Source: a bacterium (GTDB lineage: Bacteria > Verrucomicrobiota > Verrucomicrobiia > Limisphaerales > J093). Taken from it: a DNA stretch of 64,000 nucleotides. The DNA is taken from assembly GCA_021780105.1 (NCBI GenBank), contig JAJXZJ010000029.1, positions 1 to 64,000 on the forward strand. The letters are read 5' to 3'. Shown here one piece after another: positions 43,898 through 53,440 of the stretch (the first letter of the stretch is position 1; each line of letters begins with the position of its first letter). A program made the translations under genes and the position numbers. The notes under the pieces are model-generated. The model searched no databases, was not told the DNA's origin, and saw only the letters and a program-made list of their open reading frames with translations.

Positions 43898-44581
43898 TCA
43901 TTGTCTTTCGAGCCGGTAGCCGACGCCGTGGACGGTCTTGATCCAGCGCGGCTGGTCGGGCAGCGGCTCCAGCTTCGCGCGCAGGCTGGCGACGTGGGTG
44001 TCCACCGTGCGCGTGGTGGGAAACGCGCCGCAGCCCCAGACGACGTCGAGGAACCGCTCGCGGCTCACCGGCTCGCCTTCGGCCTCAGCCAGCAACCGCA
44101 GCATGGCAAATTCCTTCGCGGTGAGATGCAGTTCCCGGCGGCCGCGCCAGGCGCGAAGCTGCGCGAGATCAATCCGCACGTCGCCGAACCGGAGTTCCTG
44201 CACCGCCTTTTCGCCGCGCTGGCTGCGCCGCAGCAATGCCCGCACACGCGCCAGCAGTTCCTCAGTGCTGAACGGCTTCACCAGGTAATCGTCCGCGCCG
44301 GCGTTCAAGCCGGTGACGCGGTCCTCGATCTGGCCTTTCGCGGTGAGCATGAGGATCGGTTCGGCATTGCCGAGGCGACGCAGCTCGGCGCACAGCGCAA
44401 AGCCGTCGAGCTTCGGCAGCATGATGTCGAGCAGGATGAGGTCGGGCTTTTCCTTGAGCGCGCGGTCGAGCCCGGCGGCGCCGTCGGCGGCGGTGATGAC
44501 GCGGTAACCCTCGGCTTCGAGCATGTCCGCCAGCGCGGTCCGCATGGCGAGTTCGTCTTCGATGATCAACAAGCGAGGCAT
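43898..44581 (-). CDS. OmpR/PhoB-type response regulator
   Basis: The 227-residue protein has a receiver domain (LLIIEDE, phospho-acceptor Asp in LILLDIMLPKLDGF, Lys in DDYLVKPF) and a winged-helix output domain (LTAKEFAMLRLLAEAEGEPVSRERFLDVVWG...TRTVDTHVASLRAKL...RWIKTVHGVGYRLE). It binds DNA when phosphorylated by its partner kinase, whose gene is 108 bases upstream on the same strand. The gap between them carries a GTTGANN heptad tract. Target genes are unknown. Confidence 0.94.
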   Translation of the reverse strand: MPRLLIIEDELAMRTALADMLEAEGYRVITAADGAAGLDRALKEKPDLILLDIMLPKLDGFALCAELRRLGNAEPILMLTAKGQIEDRVTGLNAGADDYLVKPFSTEELLARVRALLRRSQRGEKAVQELRFGDVRIDLAQLRAWRGRRELHLTAKEFAMLRLLAEAEGEPVSRERFLDVVWGCGAFPTTRTVDTHVASLRAKLEPLPDQPRWIKTVHGVGYRLERQ

Positions 44582-44590
44582 GGCTGTGAG

Positions 44591-44611
44591 GTTGAACGTT
44601 GAGAGTTGAAT
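44591..44611. repeat. GTTGANN heptad tract in the kinase/regulator gap
   Basis: Three consecutive 7-base units GTTGAAC, GTTGAGA and GTTGAAT lie between the sensor kinase and the response regulator. Two further tracts of the same unit lie inside the kinase gene. Confidence 0.7.
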
Positions 44612-44689
44612 GGTCTTAAGGTTCGGCTGGCAGGGCGGCGCACAGCTACCGGTTCATGAAAGGGTTACCGCATTGGTGTGAATGGGTGT

Positions 44690-46924
44690 TCATCCGTGGT
44701 TGAGGTTGGAGCCGGGCTTCACGGGCAGTTCGATGATGAACCGGCTGCCGCGGCCGACTTCACTCTCCACCCGCACCCGGCCGCCGTGCGCGGCGACGAC
44801 GTGCTGGACGATGGTCAGGCCGATGCCCACGCCCGGCGTCTCGCGGCGCAACTCGGAACCGCGCCGGTAAAACGGTTCAAAAATGCGCCCGTGCTCCGCC
44901 GCCGGAATGCCCGGTCCATGATCGCTCACGCTCAGGTTGAGCGTTGAGGGTTGATGGTTGACGGCGATCGTGACGGTTTCGCCGGCCGGCGAGTGTTTCA
45001 CGGCGTTGTCAATCAGGTTCACCAGCGCCTGCTGGATGGCGTGGCCGTCCAGATCAAGTTGAGAGTTGAGAGTTGAGAGTTGAGGGTTCGCCAGTTCCAG
45101 GCAGACCTGACGCTCGGCGGCGTAAGGCTCCATGAGTTTGACCGTGTGCTCGACCAGCGCCGCAAGGTCGGTCGGCTCGAATTCGTAGCGTTTCCGGCCT
45201 TGATCAATGCGCGAGAAGTCGAGGACGTTTTCAATGAGCGCGGACAGCCGCCGGCATTCCTGGCCGATGAGGCGGAAGTAATCGCGCTGCTTCGCGGCGT
45301 CGGTGACCTTGCCGCGATCCAGATTTTCGGCGAGCAGGCGGACCGAGGCGATCGGTGCGCGAAGTTCGTGCGACACGCTCGAAACGAAGTTCGATTTCAT
45401 CTCGCTCAACCGGAGTTGCCGGGCGAAGGCGCGGTGCGCGGCGAGCAAGCCGACAAGCGCCGTGCCGGCTGCGGCAAGGACGAGCCCGCCGAACAGCCCG
45501 GCGCGTTGGCGGGCGCGGGCATAAAGCATCGGCGCATCGGCGAGATAGACCTCCAGATCCAGCCGCGGATGGCTGGGGAATACCTCGAAGTCACGGCCGG
45601 CGTTCGGATCGCCGACGCGTTCGTTCGGGCCATAAAGTCGGCCAGTCAAAGCGAACGGAATTTCGGCGCGGCTGAAAGCCGCGGCTTTCGCTCCCGTTGC
45701 GGCGGAACGCAAGAGCGGCTCGCCTTCCAAGGAAATGGCGAGGCCGAGATACACGGGCAACGTGACAGCGGTTTGGTTCAAAGCGCGGGCAAGTGCCCCC
45801 TGCACGATGGGCTTCGGGTAAAACCGGATTCTCGTGACCGGTTCCGCCGAGTCGGACCGGTCGCTGTTGATGTAAACCACGCTGGGACCCGCCACAGCCA
45901 GCCAGCGGTTGGTCTGCCAGTCCAGCCAGCAGTTCGTGGTGACGTTGCCGCGGAGCGGAATGACGGCTTGCAGGGCATGGGTCAACGCGCGCAGCCGCCC
46001 GCTGGCCAGCCAGCGGAGCTGCAATGCCGCCACCGCCGATTGCGCGGGCTCTGATTGGTTCGCCGCCAGACGCGCTGCGTCGGCGAGGAACCGTGGAATC
46101 AACACCGACGGATCGCTTCCGCACTGGCGGACGAGTTCATCAAACAAAGGCCGCTCCAATCCGTTGGTTCCCGCTTCCCGCAGCGCGCGGGCCAGCACAA
46201 GGTTCGCCAGCGGCAGGCCGCTTTCGGTCGCGATGCGATCGAAGCGGCCGGCGAGATGCACGAGAAATTTCACCCGCGCCGATGGCGGATTGGTGGCGAG
46301 ATCGAGCATTGCCAAATCGAACTGGGCATTGGCTTTGGCGGACGCGGGTGGGTCGGTGACCAGAAACTCGTTCAGCCGGACGCGGGCGTTGGTAGCCGCG
46401 TTGTCCGACAACACCTGGCCGACCGCTTCCCAGCGCGAGCGTTGCGCGGCGGTAAGTTCGTCGAGCCAGGCCGCCGGCACCGGCGTGGCCGGGTAATCAC
46501 GCGGGCCAATCAAGGCGCCTTGAGTGTCGAGCAGCACGCTGTTCGGCATAGCCGCTTCCGGCCGCCAATACGGGTTTTCGCGCCGCCATTCCGCGAGTTC
46601 TTGCTGGTAGAGTTCCAGCGCCGGTGCCGTGGGATCGTTCGTCCCCGGCCAGCGAACGCCGCCGCCAGCGATGCCCATGCCATTCCAAGCCTCGCCAACA
46701 GTTTCCTGTTCCGAAAGCTCGCCGGCGAAGACACGACCGAGTTGAGCCGAAAGACTGCGGGTGATGTCTTCCGCGCGTTGACGCGCGTCCTGCTCGCTCG
46801 CCGTGTAATCGCGCCGCACCGCGAACAAACCGAGGAGGGCCAGGGCGGCGACCGGCAGCACGATGAGCAGCGCCTGCCAGAGGAAGGTCGGGCGGCGTGC
46901 CGGGCGTGGGCCGGTTGCTTTCAT
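44690..46924 (-). CDS. Membrane sensor histidine kinase
   Basis: About 744 residues with start chosen at MKATGPRPARR (46924). It has a transmembrane segment near the N-terminus (FLWQALLIVLPVAALALLGLFAV), a large periplasmic sensor domain of about 420 residues of unknown family, a second membrane segment (GLVLAAAGTALVGLLAAH), then HisKA (FVSSVSHELRAPIASVRLLAENL) and HATPase (LVNLIDNAVKHSP, VSDHGPGIP, GVGIGLTIVQHVV). It should phosphorylate the adjacent OmpR-type regulator. Odd: the catalytic part contains residues ANPQLSTLNSQLDLD and HQPSTLNLSVSD, encoded by GTTGANN heptad tracts, so short repeats have been accommodated in frame. Confidence 0.93.
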   Translation of the reverse strand: MKATGPRPARRPTFLWQALLIVLPVAALALLGLFAVRRDYTASEQDARQRAEDITRSLSAQLGRVFAGELSEQETVGEAWNGMGIAGGGVRWPGTNDPTAPALELYQQELAEWRRENPYWRPEAAMPNSVLLDTQGALIGPRDYPATPVPAAWLDELTAAQRSRWEAVGQVLSDNAATNARVRLNEFLVTDPPASAKANAQFDLAMLDLATNPPSARVKFLVHLAGRFDRIATESGLPLANLVLARALREAGTNGLERPLFDELVRQCGSDPSVLIPRFLADAARLAANQSEPAQSAVAALQLRWLASGRLRALTHALQAVIPLRGNVTTNCWLDWQTNRWLAVAGPSVVYINSDRSDSAEPVTRIRFYPKPIVQGALARALNQTAVTLPVYLGLAISLEGEPLLRSAATGAKAAAFSRAEIPFALTGRLYGPNERVGDPNAGRDFEVFPSHPRLDLEVYLADAPMLYARARQRAGLFGGLVLAAAGTALVGLLAAHRAFARQLRLSEMKSNFVSSVSHELRAPIASVRLLAENLDRGKVTDAAKQRDYFRLIGQECRRLSALIENVLDFSRIDQGRKRYEFEPTDLAALVEHTVKLMEPYAAERQVCLELANPQLSTLNSQLDLDGHAIQQALVNLIDNAVKHSPAGETVTIAVNHQPSTLNLSVSDHGPGIPAAEHGRIFEPFYRRGSELRRETPGVGIGLTIVQHVVAAHGGRVRVESEVGRGSRFIIELPVKPGSNLNHG
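44936..44963. repeat. GTTGANN heptad tract inside the kinase gene
   Basis: Four 7-base units (GTTGAGC, GTTGAGG, GTTGATG, GTTGACG) encode the HQPSTLNL stretch just before the G1 box. The unit length of 7 would shift the frame if copy number changed by one. Confidence 0.8.
45061..45088. repeat. GAGAGTT heptanucleotide tandem repeat inside the kinase gene
   Basis: GAGAGTT x3 plus GAGGGTT is nearly perfect and encodes PQLSTLNSQL between the HisKA and HATPase boxes. One repeat gain or loss would alter the reading frame, so it could act as a phase-variable switch; this is an inference. Confidence 0.9.
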
Positions 46925-47037
46925 CAATACCGTTGTCAGCGCCATGAGTACCAGACCTTGCCGGGTTCACCGAGCCGATTTGTCAGGAAATTGTCAAATC
47001 GCCGCCATGCACTGCCGGCTCGCAAGCTTGCTTTGCC

Positions 47038-49785
47038 ATGCTGGCATTTCACACTCGCCGCATGACGCACTTCTCCCGCCTGGCTACGTGGAAGTTGTTT
47101 TCTGCCTGGCTTGTCCTGAACACAGGCTGGTTTGTCCCGTCCGCAACCGCGGCGCCGTTGGAGCAGGTCATTGTCGTCTTCAAAACCCATTTCGACATCG
47201 GTTACACCGACATGGCCAGCAACGTCGTCCAACGCTACCGCACCACGATGATTGACCAGGCGCTCACGGTCGTGGACCAAAACCGCGACCTGCCGCCGGC
47301 GCAGCAGTTCGTCTGGACGATCCCCGGCTGGCCGATGACACGCATTCTCGACAACTGGCCGGGGCAGACGGCCGAGCGCCAGCGCCGCGTGATGGACGCG
47401 TTCAGGCAGGGGCGCTTTGCCGTGCATGCCCTGCCCTTCACCACGCACACGGAATCACTCGAACCCGAGGACCTTGTCCGTGGACTGGGGTTCGCCTCGC
47501 GACTGACCCGCGCCGCCGGTCTGCCGCTGCCCCGCGGCGCGAAAATGACCGACGTGCCGTGCCATTCGTGGATTCTGCCGACGCTGCTGCGCCACGCCGG
47601 CGTGGAGTTCCTGCACCTCGGCTGCAACGCCGCCAGCAGTTCGCCGCGCGTGCCGCTGCTGTTCTGGTGGGAAGGCCCCGACGGCTCGCGGTTGCTCACG
47701 ATGTATAGCGCCCGGGGTTATGGCACCACGCTCGAACCGCCGCCCGGCTGGCCGCACCGGACGTGGCTGGCGTTGATCCTGACCGGCGACAACCACGGTC
47801 CGCCGACGCCGGCGGAGGTCCGGCAGTTGCTCGCCGAGGCGAAGGTGAAACTGCCGGGCGTCCGCGTGCGCATCGGCCAGCTTGAAGATTTCGCCGACGC
47901 CTTGCTCGCGGAGAAACCGGACCTGCCGGTCGTGCGCGGCGACATGCCGGACACGTGGATTCACGGGCCGATGTCCGATCCCGCCGGCGCCAAGCTCGCG
48001 CGCAACCTCCGGCCGCAGATTGGCATCGCCGAGGCATTGAACACCGAACTGCGCTCCTGGGGCGTGGCCGAGCCGGATGCGGCGCCGACGATTGCCGCGG
48101 CCTACGAGCAAAGCCTGCTCTACGGCGAACACACCTGGGGCGGCGCGCTTTACTGGGTGTCGCAATACAACGGCGGCCGCAGTCTGGAATACGGCGAAGA
48201 CTGGCGGAAGGCCGAGGCCGCCGGGAAATTCCGCCGGCTCGAAGCCTCGTGGGCCGAGCACACCGCTTACATCGAAAAGGCGCGCGATCTCACGCAACCG
48301 CTGCTGCGCGGCGAACTCCAGAAGCTCGCCGATGCGGTCAAGGCGAAATCTGGCGAACGGCGCCTGGTCGTTTTCAACCCGCTCCCGTGGCCACGCAGCG
48401 GCGTGGTCACGATGGATGTCACCGGCACGCCGCTGGCAAACCGGCCGGACGCCGCTTGGACCATCGCCGGCAAGGGAACGCACGTGACCGCGCGCCTCAA
48501 TGACGACGGCCACACGCTGCGCTTTGCGGTCGCTGACATTCCCGCAAACGGTTATCGCACGTTCCGGTTGGAACCGGCGACGGCGGACCTTCCGCACACG
48601 CCGCCAGCCGACGCAACGTTGGAGAACCGCTTTTTCCGGCTCACGCTCGATCCACGGCACGGCACCATCAAGTCGGCGATGGACAAACGCGCCGGTCGTG
48701 AGCTGGTGGACGCGAACACCGCGATCGGCTTTGGCCAGTTGCTTTACGAACGCTTCTCGGCCGACGACGTGCAGCGCTTCGTGAAAGCCTACGTGAAGAT
48801 TGACGCCTCGTGGGCGACCAACGAACTCGGCAAACCCAATCTGCCGCCGGCCAGCGAAGTGCCGTATTCCGCTGCGTCACCCGCAGAATTTGCTTTTCAC
48901 CGTACGAAGTCGCCCGGAACGCAGCTCGCCACGATGACGGCGCCGGCCGGCCACGGCCTGCCGTTCGGCGTCACGACCGCGATCCGGCTCGACGCCGATG
49001 AACCGTGGTTTGAAATCGAATTGACGCTGCACAACAAGCCGGCCGACCCGTGGCCGGAGGCGGGCTGGCTTTGCCTGCCGTTCAAGGCCGCGTCACCGCA
49101 GTTCCGGCTCGGCCGGCCCGGCTCGATCATTGACCCGGCCCGCGATATTGTTCCCGGCGCAAACCGGCATCTGCTGGAGCTGAACACCGGGCTGACCGTG
49201 GCCGATCCGCAGGGCCGCGGCGCCGGCCTGTGCGCGTTGGACAATCCGCTCGTCGGCCTCGGCGAGCCTGGCTGCTGGCGATATTCGCTGGATTATGTGC
49301 CGCGGAAACCCGTGGTTTACGTGAACCTGTTCAACAACCAGTGGACCACGAATTTCCGGCTCTGGAATTCCGGCACCTGGACGGTGCGCGTCCGCATCTG
49401 GGCGGTGAATGCGGCGACCGACAACGAAGCCGCGCTGGTCACGCCGTCGCTCGAAGCGCGGTATCCGTTGCAGGCGGCGCTGGCACAGGGCGCCGGCGGC
49501 AAACTCCCGCGCACCCAGACCGGGCTGACGCTCTCGCGCAAGGGCGTGCTGGTGACGGCGTTCGGGGCGAATCCCGACGGCACCAGCACCGTGTTGCGGT
49601 TGTGGGAACTGGCCGGCCGTTCGGGCCAATGCCACGTGCAACTGCCTCAAGGCTTGCGCCCGGCACGGGTGCAACCGGTGAATTTGCGCGGCGAGCCGGT
49701 CGGGGCGCCGATTGTGGTCCACGGCGGCGCGTTTGCGTTCGACCTGCCGGCATTCGCGCCGGCGAGTTTTGTCCTGCCGCCGTGA
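47038..49785 (+). CDS. Secreted GH38-like (DUF5054) glycoside hydrolase
   Basis: The 915-residue protein begins with a hydrophobic signal (LFSAWLVLNTGWFVPSATAA); ATG 47062 eight codons later is an alternative start. The N-terminal domain reads VIVVFKTHFDIGYTDMASNVVQRYR, the HxDxGYTD metal-binding pattern of the GH38-like alpha-mannosidase fold, and has PCHSWILPTLLRHAGVEFLHLG and FWWEGPDGSRLLTMYS, typical of the DUF5054 branch. The C-terminal half is beta-sandwich. Alpha-mannosidase activity is likely only by similarity. It is followed after 62 bases by the GH106-like gene on the same strand, so both may form one glycan-use unit. Confidence 0.8.
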   Translation: MLAFHTRRMTHFSRLATWKLFSAWLVLNTGWFVPSATAAPLEQVIVVFKTHFDIGYTDMASNVVQRYRTTMIDQALTVVDQNRDLPPAQQFVWTIPGWPMTRILDNWPGQTAERQRRVMDAFRQGRFAVHALPFTTHTESLEPEDLVRGLGFASRLTRAAGLPLPRGAKMTDVPCHSWILPTLLRHAGVEFLHLGCNAASSSPRVPLLFWWEGPDGSRLLTMYSARGYGTTLEPPPGWPHRTWLALILTGDNHGPPTPAEVRQLLAEAKVKLPGVRVRIGQLEDFADALLAEKPDLPVVRGDMPDTWIHGPMSDPAGAKLARNLRPQIGIAEALNTELRSWGVAEPDAAPTIAAAYEQSLLYGEHTWGGALYWVSQYNGGRSLEYGEDWRKAEAAGKFRRLEASWAEHTAYIEKARDLTQPLLRGELQKLADAVKAKSGERRLVVFNPLPWPRSGVVTMDVTGTPLANRPDAAWTIAGKGTHVTARLNDDGHTLRFAVADIPANGYRTFRLEPATADLPHTPPADATLENRFFRLTLDPRHGTIKSAMDKRAGRELVDANTAIGFGQLLYERFSADDVQRFVKAYVKIDASWATNELGKPNLPPASEVPYSAASPAEFAFHRTKSPGTQLATMTAPAGHGLPFGVTTAIRLDADEPWFEIELTLHNKPADPWPEAGWLCLPFKAASPQFRLGRPGSIIDPARDIVPGANRHLLELNTGLTVADPQGRGAGLCALDNPLVGLGEPGCWRYSLDYVPRKPVVYVNLFNNQWTTNFRLWNSGTWTVRVRIWAVNAATDNEAALVTPSLEARYPLQAALAQGAGGKLPRTQTGLTLSRKGVLVTAFGANPDGTSTVLRLWELAGRSGQCHVQLPQGLRPARVQPVNLRGEPVGAPIVVHGGAFAFDLPAFAPASFVLPP

Positions 49786-49847
49786 ACCGGTTTGCACTCC
49801 GGCGCTTGATTTCGCGGCCGAGTCGGTTCGTAATCGGTCCCGAAAAC

Positions 49848-52800
49848 ATGATGAAACGCCACTGCCTCCTTTCCCCATCGGCGTGCCGCGTCCTCCGCGG
49901 GCTGGCCGTCGCGCTTGCCTTAACGACGGCGTTCCTGGCCGCGTCCGCGGCGGTGAACGTCGAATCCAAGCAGGCGAAGAAACTGTTCGCGCATCCGCCG
50001 CGCGAGTTTTCCAGCGGGCCGTTGTGGGTGTGGAACGACCTGCTGACCGACGCCGAGGTTCGCGACACGATGTGTGACCTCGCGGCGCAGGACGTAAAGC
50101 AGGTGTTCGTCCACCCGCGGCCGGGCTTGATGACGCCGTATCTTTCGCCGGAATGGTTCCGGCTGTGGAAGGTGGCGCTCGACGAGGCCGCGAAGCTGGA
50201 CATGAACGTGTGGATTTACGACGAAAACTCGTATCCCTCCGGCTTCGCGGGCGGCTGGGTGCCGGAGCTGATGCCGGAATCGCGCGGCCAGGGGCTGATG
50301 CTCAGCGAGACGAAAACCCCGCCGCGCTGGGAAGCCGGCACGCTCGCCGTGTGCCGGATTGACGGCCTGCAGGCCACGAACGTCACTGCGCAAGCCCGCG
50401 CCGGATCAACGCTCCCGGCCGGCCGCTACGTCGTGGCCACGGTCGTCCGCGCCGGCAACACCCCTTGGAACGCGGACCACAGTTACGTAAACCTGCTCAC
50501 GCCCGGCGTGACGGCGAAGTTTCTCGACGTGACCCACGAAGCTTACCGGCGCGAAATCGGCACGCAGTTCGGCCAGCGCGTTCCCGGCGTGTTCACGGAC
50601 GAACCGAACATCCGTCCCGCCGGCGGCCTGCCGTGGTGCGACGATTTGCCGGCGGAGTTCCAGAAACGCTGGGGCTACAGCCTGCTGGATCAGATCGCCA
50701 GCCTGAGCTTTGAGGTCGGCGACTGGCGGAAGGTCCGGCACGATTTCTTCCAGACGTGCAACGCGCTGTTCATTGAACGCTGGAGCCAGCCGTATCACGA
50801 TTATTGCGCCACGAACCACCTGGAATGGACCGGCCACTACTGGGACCACGAGTGGCCGAATTGCGGCGCGGTGCCGGACAACATGGCGATGTATGCGTGG
50901 CACCAGCGGCCGGCGATTGACTGCCTGATGAACCAGTTTGCCGAGAACACCCACGCGCAGTTCGGCAATCTGCGCATGGTCCGGGAGCTTTCCAGCGTGG
51001 CCAATCAACTCGGCCAGCCGCGGACGCTCTGCGAGGTTTACGGCGCCGGCGGCTGGGATCTGCGCTTCGAGGACATGAAGCGCATCGCCGACTGGCTGGG
51101 CGTGCTCGGCGTGAACACCTTCGACCAGCACCTCTCCTACATTACCATCCGCGGCGCGCGCAAACGCGACCACCCGCAGTCGTTCTCCTATCACGAACCG
51201 TGGTGGGAGGCGTATCACGTCTCCGCGGATTACCTGGCGCGGCTGTCGGTGGCAACGTCGCAGGGCCAGCAGGCGAATTCGATTCTCGTGCTCGAACCGA
51301 CCACCACGGCGTGGATGTATCAGGGCAACGACAACGCACTGCGCGACGTGGGCAACTCGTTCTTCAACCTGCTCAAATCGCTCGAAGCCGCGCAGATCGA
51401 GTATGACATCGGTGACGAGGACATCATGGCGCGTTACGGATCGATCCAGGGGCCGGAACTCAATTCGGGCCTGGTCATCAGCAACCGCTATTACACCACG
51501 GTCGTCGTGCCGCCGCTGACCGAGAACCTGAACGCCACGACCATGGATCTGCTGCACGACCTGCTGCGCGACGGCGGCACGGTGTTCTGCTGCGGCGACC
51601 CGCCGGCGCGGGTGGACGGCGCGCTGTCTGACGCCGGCACACTGCTGGCGAAGCACTCGCACTGGATCCGGGTTGACCCTGCCGCGCTGCCGCGCACGCT
51701 CCAGCCGATCCAGGCGAACACCGGCTTCACCATCAATCGCAAAACCGGCGACGAAGGTATTCTGTTCCACCAACGCCGGGTGTTGAAGGATGGCCAGCTC
51801 CTGCTTTTGGTGAACAGCAGTCTCACCGCACCCAGCGCCGGCACGCTGGCTGCGCGCGTCGGCGCCGTGGAGGAATGGGACCTCACGACTGGCGGCACCG
51901 CGGCCTACCCTTACGCGCTGACACGAACCGGCATCGTCGCGCGCTTTGACTTGCCGCCCGCGGGGAGTCGGCTCTTGTTTCTGGCCTACAAGCCGCGCAA
52001 GCCGGAGCCGGTTTCCGCCGCGACCACGGCCGTCATTTCGCCCGTGGACGCGCCGACCGCGCACCGCATCGCCCCCAACGTGCTGACGCTGGATTACGTG
52101 GACGTCACGGCCGGCGGCGAGTCGCGCTCCAACTTCTACTTCTATCCGGCCAACCAGTTCGCTTTTCAGAAGAACGGCCTGCCGCGCGATCCGTGGGACA
52201 ACGCGGTGCAATTCAAGGACGAACTCATCAGCCGGAAGTTCCCCGCCGCCAGCGGCTTCACCGCCAGTTACCGGTTCACCATCGTCGCCGCCGTGCCACC
52301 GAACCTCGCCATCGTCATCGAGCGGCCCGACCTTTACACCGTCACCTGCAACGGCCGGCCCGTGAGTGCCAAGCCCGGCGACTGGTGGCTGGACAAGGCG
52401 TTCGGCCGGATTCCGCTGTCGTCCGCGGCGCGCGTCGGTGAGAACGTCGTCACGATCCAGGCGGCGCCGTTCACCATCTTTGACGAATTGGAGCCGGCCT
52501 ACGTGCTCGGTGATTTTGCGCTGAAACCGGTAACGCACGGATTTGTGATCGTGCCCGCCGCGCCGGTGAAACTGGGTAACTGGAACGATCAGGGAATGCC
52601 GTTCTATGCGGCGGGTGTGGCGTATCGCGAAACCTTCAACCTGCCCAACCGGCATGGAACCTATGCCGTCACGCTGCCGCGCTGGTCCGGCAGTGTCGCC
52701 AAGGTGACGGCCAACGGCAAACTGGCCGGCTACATCACCGCGCCGCCGTGGGAATGCGACGTCACCGACGCGCTGCGGCATGGCAAAAACACGATCGAGA

Positions 52801-52985
52801 TTACCGTGATTGGCACGCTGAAGAACACGCTGGGACCGCATCACGGCCATCCGGCGCTGGGCAGCGCGTGGCCGGGCATGTTCCAACAGGGACCGGCGCA
52901 AGGCCCGCCGCCGGGAGCGGATTATTCCACCGTCGGCTACGGCCTGTTCGCGCCGTTCACGCTGAAACAGACGGTGCGGCCGTAA
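49848..52985 (+). CDS. Secreted GH106-like glycoside hydrolase (alpha-L-rhamnosidase type)
   Basis: About 1045 residues from MMKRHCLLSPSACRVLRGLAVALALTTAFLAASA, a signal peptide; the longer track ORF starts inside the preceding gene. The N-terminal barrel has GPLWVWNDLLTDAEVRDTMCDLAAQDVKQVFVHPRPGLMTPYLSPEWF and IYDENSYPSGFAGGW, the pattern of GH106-like rhamnosidases and relatives. Galactose-binding beta-sandwich domains follow (NPWDN-like...YRFTIVAAVPPNLAIVIE, VPAAPVKLGNWNDQGMPFYAAGVAYRETFNLP). Substrate by homology would be alpha-L-rhamnosides of plant or algal polysaccharides, not proven. It probably shares a transcript with the GH38-like gene. Confidence 0.8.
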   Translation: MMKRHCLLSPSACRVLRGLAVALALTTAFLAASAAVNVESKQAKKLFAHPPREFSSGPLWVWNDLLTDAEVRDTMCDLAAQDVKQVFVHPRPGLMTPYLSPEWFRLWKVALDEAAKLDMNVWIYDENSYPSGFAGGWVPELMPESRGQGLMLSETKTPPRWEAGTLAVCRIDGLQATNVTAQARAGSTLPAGRYVVATVVRAGNTPWNADHSYVNLLTPGVTAKFLDVTHEAYRREIGTQFGQRVPGVFTDEPNIRPAGGLPWCDDLPAEFQKRWGYSLLDQIASLSFEVGDWRKVRHDFFQTCNALFIERWSQPYHDYCATNHLEWTGHYWDHEWPNCGAVPDNMAMYAWHQRPAIDCLMNQFAENTHAQFGNLRMVRELSSVANQLGQPRTLCEVYGAGGWDLRFEDMKRIADWLGVLGVNTFDQHLSYITIRGARKRDHPQSFSYHEPWWEAYHVSADYLARLSVATSQGQQANSILVLEPTTTAWMYQGNDNALRDVGNSFFNLLKSLEAAQIEYDIGDEDIMARYGSIQGPELNSGLVISNRYYTTVVVPPLTENLNATTMDLLHDLLRDGGTVFCCGDPPARVDGALSDAGTLLAKHSHWIRVDPAALPRTLQPIQANTGFTINRKTGDEGILFHQRRVLKDGQLLLLVNSSLTAPSAGTLAARVGAVEEWDLTTGGTAAYPYALTRTGIVARFDLPPAGSRLLFLAYKPRKPEPVSAATTAVISPVDAPTAHRIAPNVLTLDYVDVTAGGESRSNFYFYPANQFAFQKNGLPRDPWDNAVQFKDELISRKFPAASGFTASYRFTIVAAVPPNLAIVIERPDLYTVTCNGRPVSAKPGDWWLDKAFGRIPLSSAARVGENVVTIQAAPFTIFDELEPAYVLGDFALKPVTHGFVIVPAAPVKLGNWNDQGMPFYAAGVAYRETFNLPNRHGTYAVTLPRWSGSVAKVTANGKLAGYITAPPWECDVTDALRHGKNTIEITVIGTLKNTLGPHHGHPALGSAWPGMFQQGPAQGPPPGADYSTVGYGLFAPFTLKQTVRP

Positions 52986-53078
52986 GCACCATCGGAACCG
53001 ATCGCGCTTGCAGGCCGCCATCGGGGGGCTTGTGCTTGACTGCCAGCGTCTGACGCGTGATGGGGAAAAGTGGGTGAG

Positions 53079-53288
53079 TCAAAGTTCGTCCTCGCGCGCG
53101 GCGTAGAACAGTTGGTAGGCGCGGTCGCAATCGGCTTCCGGCACGAAGACTTGGGCGGGGCGGCTCAAATCGCCGTCGTCCGGCTCGGCGGGATCCGCGA
53201 ACGCCTGCGTAGCAGTGGTGCCATGTTTCTCCAGCATCATCACGAGCATCTCGGCGTTGACGACCGGGCCGGTGTAAAACAATTTCAC
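53079..53288 (-). CDS. DUF2007-type small protein
   Basis: A 69-residue protein with GTG start: MKLFYTGPVVNAEMLVMMLEKHGTTATQAFADPAEPDDGDLSRPAQVFVPEADCDRAYQLF. The opening pattern, in which the protein 'sees' the left-over strand end and pairs ECL/MLEK helices, is that of the DUF2007 family of putative signal-transducing proteins. Function is unknown. It is convergent with the GH106-like gene and lies beside the carB remnant. Confidence 0.8.
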   Translation of the reverse strand: MKLFYTGPVVNAEMLVMMLEKHGTTATQAFADPAEPDDGDLSRPAQVFVPEADCDRAYQLFYAAREDEL

Positions 53289-53440
53289 GCGGGAAATTTA
53301 ATCGCAGACGTTCACAAGCACCAACTCCAGCTGAGTTGAGTCATTCAGCCCGGCGTTGGCGCGCAAGCGGCTACGCTGGGTGAACGGACAAACTGAACAC
53401 AACTCTGAAGGACACAATCTCCTTGATCTACACTAGGAAC

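Noticed and set aside
45061-45088. Tandem heptads as a CRISPR-like array
   Set aside because: Units are 7 bases without spacers and lie in a coding gene.
49230-49847. N-terminal 206 codons of the GH106-like ORF as drawn in the track
   Set aside because: They overlap the GH38-like gene in another frame and lack any motif; a signal peptide starts at 49848.
50406-53021. 871-residue minus-strand ORF
   Set aside because: Antisense of the GH106-like gene; composition is the typical GC-rich shadow pattern.
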